From contig CAIVED010000027.1 in the NCBI GenBank assembly GCA_903904885.1, forward strand, positions 1 to 64,000: DNA of 64,000 nucleotides. The letters run 5' to 3'. Every line of letters begins with the position of its first letter. Within the stretch, counting starts at the first letter, position 1. This DNA is from an uncultured archaeon (lineage in GTDB: Archaea > Nanobdellota > Nanobdellia > Woesearchaeales > CAIVOO01). Made by a program: the position numbers and the translations under genes. Under the pieces are notes generated by a model. The model had not been told where the DNA came from and ran no database searches. It worked only from the letters and a program-made list of their open reading frames with translations. Below, piece after piece: positions 61,393 to 64,000 of the stretch.

Positions 61393-63396
61393 ATGAAATG
61401 GACCCTGGCGCTATTTATTCTGCTGATTTTAATCCCCATAGCCCAGGCCCCCTGCGACACATCAAAGCCGACAGCAGAATGCTACAATGATGCATCATTC
61501 TATTCCAACTCAGACCCTGCCAGATGGGACTGGAACTATGTAAACCTTCAAAAAATCGACTGGAGCAACAACCCAAAACTGCAGGACGAGCTGAACAGAA
61601 ACCCGGAGAGCGCCAAAAAATACCTTCAAAAAACCGGATGCCCAACCTGCAGCCTTGATAACACCCAAAACACAGGAAGACTGGCTTTTTCTGAAAGAGG
61701 CATAATGCACCCAAATGGAGATTTTGTTTCACCAGCCAGCTATTATGCCGGCACAAAATTTACTGCAACTGACAAGGGCATTGTTGTAACTCCATCAATA
61801 TCAAGAACAAACACAATAAATGTCCCTCCAAAAACAGACACTGTTACAATCGACACAGGAGGAAACTCATTTTTCATTATGGAAGGCAGCAAAGAACTTA
61901 CAGCAGACATCAATGGAAAAATTACTTTCAGGAACGGACAGGCCTACCTGAACGTAGGCGATAATGTTATCATAGGCCAGGTAAAGGTGGAACCCCTCAC
62001 CATACTTGGGGAAAATCCCGTGAACAAAGATGTAAGAATATTTTTTGACGGGCTTCCCCACACTGGAACAAGTGAAGATTACCTTTCCATAAACACCAAC
62101 CCTGATTCAAAGAAATTTTTTGTACACGCCGACAGCAATGCGGGGGGAATCGGGCTGACATTCCTGAAAAACAACCCTTTTTTTGACATGAAGAGGGACA
62201 CGGACAGGGTGCGCATCTTTGCGGACTACAATGCCAACATTGCCTATCTGCCGGTTTCCCTGGAAAACCAGTACCCCAAAGTCCAGGTGACAGAAACCAG
62301 CAACGACAAAGTCGGCTACGGCATTGACAACGGCCCGCTGAACTTTTACAAGGAATACAACAAAGCAGGGGGGAAAGGCTACTCAACAAGCAACGAGCTG
62401 CTTTCTTCTTTTGACACAGACCCGAAGCTTACAACTGCAAGAATGGCCATAACCCTTGCCGACAGCAGCGGAAACCCAATCATTACTGCAGCAAATTTGA
62501 ACGGGAAACAGGTCAGCCTGAAAACAATAACTATAAATGAGAATAAGCAGGCATTTTTTGTAACAGACCAAGGAGAAATGATAAAATTTGACCAGGGCGC
62601 ATTTCAGCCCGGGCAGCCGCTGCCACTTATGCAAATGCTCAATAATCCAACTGTAATGAATGTTCGCTCATCAACCGGAAATGCAAAAGTTCTCATCACA
62701 GAAAAAGAGCTAAACGAAGATGAAATGCGGGCTTTGCTGCAAAGTTATCCCGACTACAAAATTATAAGTGGGGTTCCGCCAGAAAAATTAAGTGGGATTA
62801 TGAAAATACTAGACAATCTTCCTCCGGAAATGATAAACAGTCTCAGAGGGGTAAATGTTTTTAAGGATGACAAGTACTATGCGGATTACATAAAGGATAA
62901 ATATAAGATTGCTCCTAAAGGTGTCGCTGGCATTGCTCTGGATGGGGGAGTTGTTCTGATTCCGCCACTGGCGCTTGAGTGCTCTGGAGAGTGCACAGAT
63001 GCAGAGTTTAAAAGCCAATACAAGCTTTTCTATCATGAGATAGGGCATGAATTTGAGTCCCGCCTTAAAGCAGAGGCAAGCCAAAGCGGATTGCCAACGA
63101 TTGATGAAGAATGGGGGAGACTGAAGATCCCCTATGGTAAAGAAGCGAAGGGTGTAAATGACAAGGACATCTCAGACTTTGCCCCCCATGGCGGCTGCAT
63201 AACTAACTATGCCTGCAAGAACCCTGGAGAGAATTTTGCAGAGACCATAAGCATAGCAGAAGCATACCCCGAGAAATTCAAAGCTTTGGTGGACTGCAGC
63301 AAGACAAAAGAGTGCAGAATATACGAAGAAGAAATCAAAATCGCATGCAAATACGGCGCATTGAGCACTGAAAGGTGCAAGTCTTTTGGGATGTGA
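61393..63396 (+). CDS. Exported zinc-metallopeptidase-like protein, paralogue 2
   Basis: 667 residues with the same plan as the 58708 protein: signal peptide, YSNSDPARWDWNYVNLQ, CPTCSLDN, SERGIMHPNGDFV, then beta-rich repeats and FYHEIGHEFESR (HEIGH 548-552). A late Glu cluster NPGENFAETISIAEAYP, about 75 residues on, may hold the third zinc ligand and catalytic helper. Cysteines end the chain in pairs (CKTKECRIY-type and ACKYGALSTERCKSF). Confidence 0.75.
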   Translation: MKWTLALFILLILIPIAQAPCDTSKPTAECYNDASFYSNSDPARWDWNYVNLQKIDWSNNPKLQDELNRNPESAKKYLQKTGCPTCSLDNTQNTGRLAFSERGIMHPNGDFVSPASYYAGTKFTATDKGIVVTPSISRTNTINVPPKTDTVTIDTGGNSFFIMEGSKELTADINGKITFRNGQAYLNVGDNVIIGQVKVEPLTILGENPVNKDVRIFFDGLPHTGTSEDYLSINTNPDSKKFFVHADSNAGGIGLTFLKNNPFFDMKRDTDRVRIFADYNANIAYLPVSLENQYPKVQVTETSNDKVGYGIDNGPLNFYKEYNKAGGKGYSTSNELLSSFDTDPKLTTARMAITLADSSGNPIITAANLNGKQVSLKTITINENKQAFFVTDQGEMIKFDQGAFQPGQPLPLMQMLNNPTVMNVRSSTGNAKVLITEKELNEDEMRALLQSYPDYKIISGVPPEKLSGIMKILDNLPPEMINSLRGVNVFKDDKYYADYIKDKYKIAPKGVAGIALDGGVVLIPPLALECSGECTDAEFKSQYKLFYHEIGHEFESRLKAEASQSGLPTIDEEWGRLKIPYGKEAKGVNDKDISDFAPHGGCITNYACKNPGENFAETISIAEAYPEKFKALVDCSKTKECRIYEEEIKIACKYGALSTERCKSFGM

Positions 63397-63404
63397 AAGA
63401 AAAA

Positions 63405-64000
63405 ATGAATAAAAAAATCTTAATTTGCTTTATTGCATTGATTCTTTTAGCTGCGACTGCCCATGCAGCATGCGACTATTCCGCAAAGGAAAAAATAACT
63501 GCAGAATGCTATGACAGCGCTGAATTCTACCAAAAATCAAACCCTGCGCTGTGGAACTTTGCACAGGTAAAATGGGACAACCCTGCTATATGGAGCAACC
63601 CCAAAATACAGAACACATTAAACACAAACGAGAACGCAAGAAACGAATACTTCAAAAAAACAGGATGCGCAGGATGCACATTTGTTAAGATAACTGATAT
63701 CTATTGTGACGCCAAAAAAGTCCCAAGTTGCGCATCCGCCAATGCTGCGATGGCAAATTTTCTTACTTTTTCCAGCACAGGAATCAAGCACCAAAACGGC
63801 GACTTTGTAACACCAAAAAACTATCCAGAAGGAACAGCGATAAGGGCAGACAAAAATGGCATAACAGTTTTCCTGACAAGCAAGGCCAAATCAATAAATG
63901 TTCCAGCAACTGACACTCTTACCATAAATACAGCACTCTCTAATAATCCCACATTGACTGGGGCAGGAATTCCTACGGGAGTTATCGTAAAAGGTTCTCT
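63405..64000 (+). CDS. HExxH-family exported protein, paralogue 3 (C-terminus beyond window)
   Basis: 198 complete codons are visible: signal peptide MNKKILICFIALILLAATAH, the family N-terminal region SAEFYQKSNPALWNFAQVKW, CAGCTF and STGIKHQNGDFVTPKNYPEG, then the first beta repeats (SINVPATDTLTINTALS). The catalytic end lies beyond the window. Starts 8 nt after the previous stop codon, so the three paralogues and the small anchor gene look like one operon. Confidence 0.75.
   Translation, partial: MNKKILICFIALILLAATAHAACDYSAKEKITAECYDSAEFYQKSNPALWNFAQVKWDNPAIWSNPKIQNTLNTNENARNEYFKKTGCAGCTFVKITDIYCDAKKVPSCASANAAMANFLTFSSTGIKHQNGDFVTPKNYPEGTAIRADKNGITVFLTSKAKSINVPATDTLTINTALSNNPTLTGAGIPTGVIVKGS

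Overview
This window is chromosomal DNA of an archaeon, most probably a DPANN-type (Woesearchaeota/Pacearchaeota-like) genome. The support is archaeal information-processing and lipid genes (RNase P protein Rpp21, CDP-archaeol synthase CarS, archaeal ATP-dependent DNA ligase, diphthine synthase DphB, a Hel308 remnant), FtsZ-based division, intron-containing tRNAs, TATA boxes placed so that many genes look leaderless, and many Asn/Thr/Ser-rich secreted proteins. The lineage is an inference from gene content; no rRNA is present.

Layout. 1-4.4 kb: the reverse-strand end of a giant surface protein (LamG and Ig-like repeats), coupled to a 49-residue ribbon-helix-helix protein. 4.6-9.4 kb: coiled-coil proteins, RNase P Rpp21 and a compact cluster with a 38-residue membrane peptide and a PUA protein. 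9.4-13.9 kb: ppsA-gap-pgk central-carbon operon with a bacterial-type GAPDH. 14.0-21.9 kb: an AT-rich accessory island of two divergent operons. Leftward run a Csa3-like CARF-HTH regulator, a DUF262 (GmrSD-type) protein, a Cas4-like/DnaQ-like nuclease (DUF2779) and a Bro-N protein. Rightward run four overlapping genes, two of which encode proteins that look like FtsZ C-terminal domains without the GTPase domain. A RHH/PIN toxin-antitoxin pair follows. No CRISPR array or cas effector is present. 22-33.7 kb: rubrerythrin, a triple-thioredoxin membrane protein, a broken dph2, carS and DUF212 lipid genes, tRNA-Asn with two odd introns and an adjacent homing endonuclease, tRNA-Ile, a Hel308 helicase lacking its first RecA lobe, PHP and CDP-alcohol transferase genes, and an intron-bearing tRNA-Arg.

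33.7-46.7 kb: a MacB-type ABC efflux operon with a divergent membrane-anchored HTH regulator, a kelch-like surface protein, DNA ligase, a tandem ParB protein, a nitroreductase and ftsZ. ftsZ is flanked by two striking RNA-like structures: a cloverleaf behind it and a row of three hairpins with one shared loop in front. 47-51.8 kb: a methyltransferase, dphB, three Cys-rich lipoproteins, and a tRNA-Gln whose 5' end is duplicated around a homing-endonuclease gene. 51.8-64 kb: mainly exported proteins (two DUF2207 proteins, tandem HExxH paralogues), an MnmC-like methyltransferase and a sugar-nucleotide epimerase.

Four intergenic segments (22.2, 28.5, 45.1 and 48.6 kb) belong to one structured repeat family with imperfect terminal inverted repeats and modular hairpins whose stems covary between copies. 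The strongest candidates for undescribed biology are the FtsZ-C-domain operon facing the Csa3/DUF262/DUF2779 operon, the three-hairpin element at ftsZ, the structured repeat family, and the tRNA-Gln homing-endonuclease arrangement.
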